Shown here one piece after another: positions 62,810 to 64,000 of a stretch of DNA of 64,000 bases. The stretch spans positions 1 through 64,000 of the forward strand of contig PJFB01000006.1 in assembly GCA_003574895.1 (NCBI GenBank), read 5' to 3'. Below the pieces are notes generated by a model. That model did no database searches. It was not told the DNA's origin and saw only the letters and a program-made list of their open reading frames with translations. This DNA comes from Geobacter sp. (GTDB lineage Bacteria > Desulfobacterota > Desulfuromonadia > Geobacterales > Pseudopelobacteraceae). Both the position numbers and the translations under genes were made by a program. Every line of letters starts with the position of its first letter. Position 1 is the first letter of the stretch.

Positions 62810-64000
62810 TCAAAAGATCAGCTGCATTTGGGTGATAAAGGTGGTGAAGTCTTTGGTGGTGTCATTTTTCTTGTCGAAATTTGTTTTTGATACCTCCATG
62901 GTCAGCTTCAGGTTCTGGTCGCGGAAATAATAGTTGAGTCCGCCGCCATACCAGTCAACGCCTTGGTCAAAGATATTTTGCGTGGTATCGTTCGTGGTGC
63001 TGGTATTCAGCGCGGCAAAACGCCATTTTTCGTATCTGCCGAAGAATTGCAGCGGCAACATCGGCAACATGTAAGCGCCTTTGACGTAATAACCGTTTTT
63101 CTGGCCGTTGAGACCAACGGTATCGGGATCTGGATTGGCCCCCTTATAGGCATCGCCCAGGTCGATATCTTCGTAGGCGCCTGAAAGGGTAACGGTGCCG
63201 ATGCCTTCGAGTGGATACTCGAAAAAGCCGTCCACGGTCCAGGCCTTATAGTCCTTGGCACCCGTCTTTGCCACGGTGTCCGCATAGGCAACCTTCTGCT
63301 CATACTGGTAGGCGCCGCCAACGGTCAACACCTTCTTCTTGCCCAGGTAGGTCCCCTTGTAGCCGTACTTGTTCTCGGGATCGAGCACAGAGACATGGCC
63401 ACGGAACGAATAGCGGAAATTGGATTCCGGGGTCGGAGCGGCAGCGGTTGTGGCGCTTCTCCCCTCCATGACGTCGGCGCGGTATTGCAGCAAACCATCC
63501 ATGAAATTACCCCACACGGCAACGCCATTGTCCCTGGTGCCGACATAAGGTGCGCGGATGAAGAGCGAACGGTCCAGGGTCAGGGGTGCCTCGCAGGCCT
63601 CAAGGTTTTCGCGGGACAGGTTGTATTTCAGCTTGCCCAGGTAAACATTGAAGCTGTCGTTAATTTCAAAACGCATGGCTGCGTCCAGAATGGAAAATCC
63701 TGCGTCGTTCTTGCTGTCGGGAACATTGAATGTGCCGATATTCTGGCTTTCCAGGAATTCGGTCTGGACATAGAGGCTCATCAAATCTCCGTAACGTCCC
63801 ATCAGGGCCAGGCGGTTACGGCGAAAGTTGAAATCCATGGTCGTATCGTCCTTATTGGGTCCGGAACCGCTATCACGCACGCCCAGCTGAAATTGCCCCT
63901 TATAGTCAAGCTGCAACATCCCCTCATCATTTGGGCCGAACGTCATTTGCGGACCGGCCACGGCTGTGCCGCAGGTCAGTACCAGGCCGGCGACCGCCGA
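62810..64000 (-). CDS. Outer-membrane porin (OprP/phosphate-selective porin type), 5' end off window
   Basis: The frame is open to the right edge, where it reads SAVAGLVLTCGTAVA before GPQMTFGPNDEGMLQLDYKGQFQLGVRD. This is the end of a signal peptide, so only its first residues are missing. The mature ~380 residues form a beta barrel with strands such as NFRRNRLALMGRYGDLMSLYVQTEF, SFNVYLGKLKYNLSRENLEA, APYVGTRDNGVAVWGNF and a final TFITQMQLIF. The overall pattern matches porins of the OprO/P superfamily found next to metal or anion genes in Geobacter. Substrate unknown. Confidence 0.85.
   Translation of the reverse strand, partial: SAVAGLVLTCGTAVAGPQMTFGPNDEGMLQLDYKGQFQLGVRDSGSGPNKDDTTMDFNFRRNRLALMGRYGDLMSLYVQTEFLESQNIGTFNVPDSKNDAGFSILDAAMRFEINDSFNVYLGKLKYNLSRENLEACEAPLTLDRSLFIRAPYVGTRDNGVAVWGNFMDGLLQYRADVMEGRSATTAAAPTPESNFRYSFRGHVSVLDPENKYGYKGTYLGKKKVLTVGGAYQYEQKVAYADTVAKTGAKDYKAWTVDGFFEYPLEGIGTVTLSGAYEDIDLGDAYKGANPDPDTVGLNGQKNGYYVKGAYMLPMLPLQFFGRYEKWRFAALNTSTTNDTTQNIFDQGVDWYGGGLNYYFRDQNLKLTMEVSKTNFDKKNDTTKDFTTFITQMQLIF

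Overview
The window looks like chromosome of a dissimilatory metal-reducing Geobacterales (Desulfuromonadia) bacterium. The reasons are an OmcZ-like octaheme cytochrome beside a subtilisin-like protease, a second octaheme cytochrome of the tetrathionate reductase (OTR) type, many PAS/GAF sensor kinases, methyl-accepting chemotaxis proteins and an HDOD protein, a DUF134 regulator, and a moderately GC-rich backbone interrupted by AT-rich islands. No rRNA, tRNA or CRISPR array was seen.

Layout. (1) 1-4480 is the distal end of a mobile integron gene-cassette array. Four attC-like sites can be read directly. For three consecutive cassettes the 7-bp R' box at the left end is the exact reverse complement of the R'' box near the right end, as expected for cassettes. 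The cassettes carry a two-gene TIR/TRAFs-binding plus nucleotide-hydrolase-like pair, a four-helix membrane protein, a second TIR protein, and a truncated secreted-protein gene joined to a REP-associated transposase remnant. TIR-rich cassettes of this kind are good candidates for uncharacterised anti-phage defence. (2) 4600-9900 is backbone: a secreted protein, miaA-hfq, a PerM-family permease, a DUF512 radical-SAM-like protein and a cation diffusion facilitator. (3) 10100-18100 holds two sensor kinases, a quinone oxidoreductase, rtcB-archease and a DUF1499 protein. (4) 18098-25760, all on the minus strand, is a probable extracellular electron-transfer locus: omcZ-like cytochrome, OzpA-like S8 protease, a large repeat surface protein and a PpiC-type foldase. 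(5) 26500-36400 is signalling: an NtrC-type regulator, a sigma-54-like promoter, MCP, kinase and receiver, then a Cache-domain MCP and an HDOD protein. (6) 36500-45040 holds the OTR-type cytochrome, small envelope proteins, Pal, a possible tiny selenoprotein, a CoA-disulfide-reductase-rhodanese fusion and DUF134. (7) 45200-58100 is an envelope block: TamB and TamA homologues, a beta-barrel protein and a TolC/adaptor/RND efflux operon. (8) 58160-62730 is a thiol/metalloid operon led by an ArsR regulator with a 34-bp perfect palindrome over its promoter region, and it ends at a clear terminator. A porin gene runs off the right edge.

The observations I consider most novel are the TIR cassette array, the in-frame-UGA zinc-ribbon gene with a SECIS-like hairpin, the OmcZ homologue with all-canonical heme motifs, and the ArsR-controlled permease/thioredoxin/HdrA-like cluster. 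All functional calls rest on reading motifs by eye; no database search was possible.
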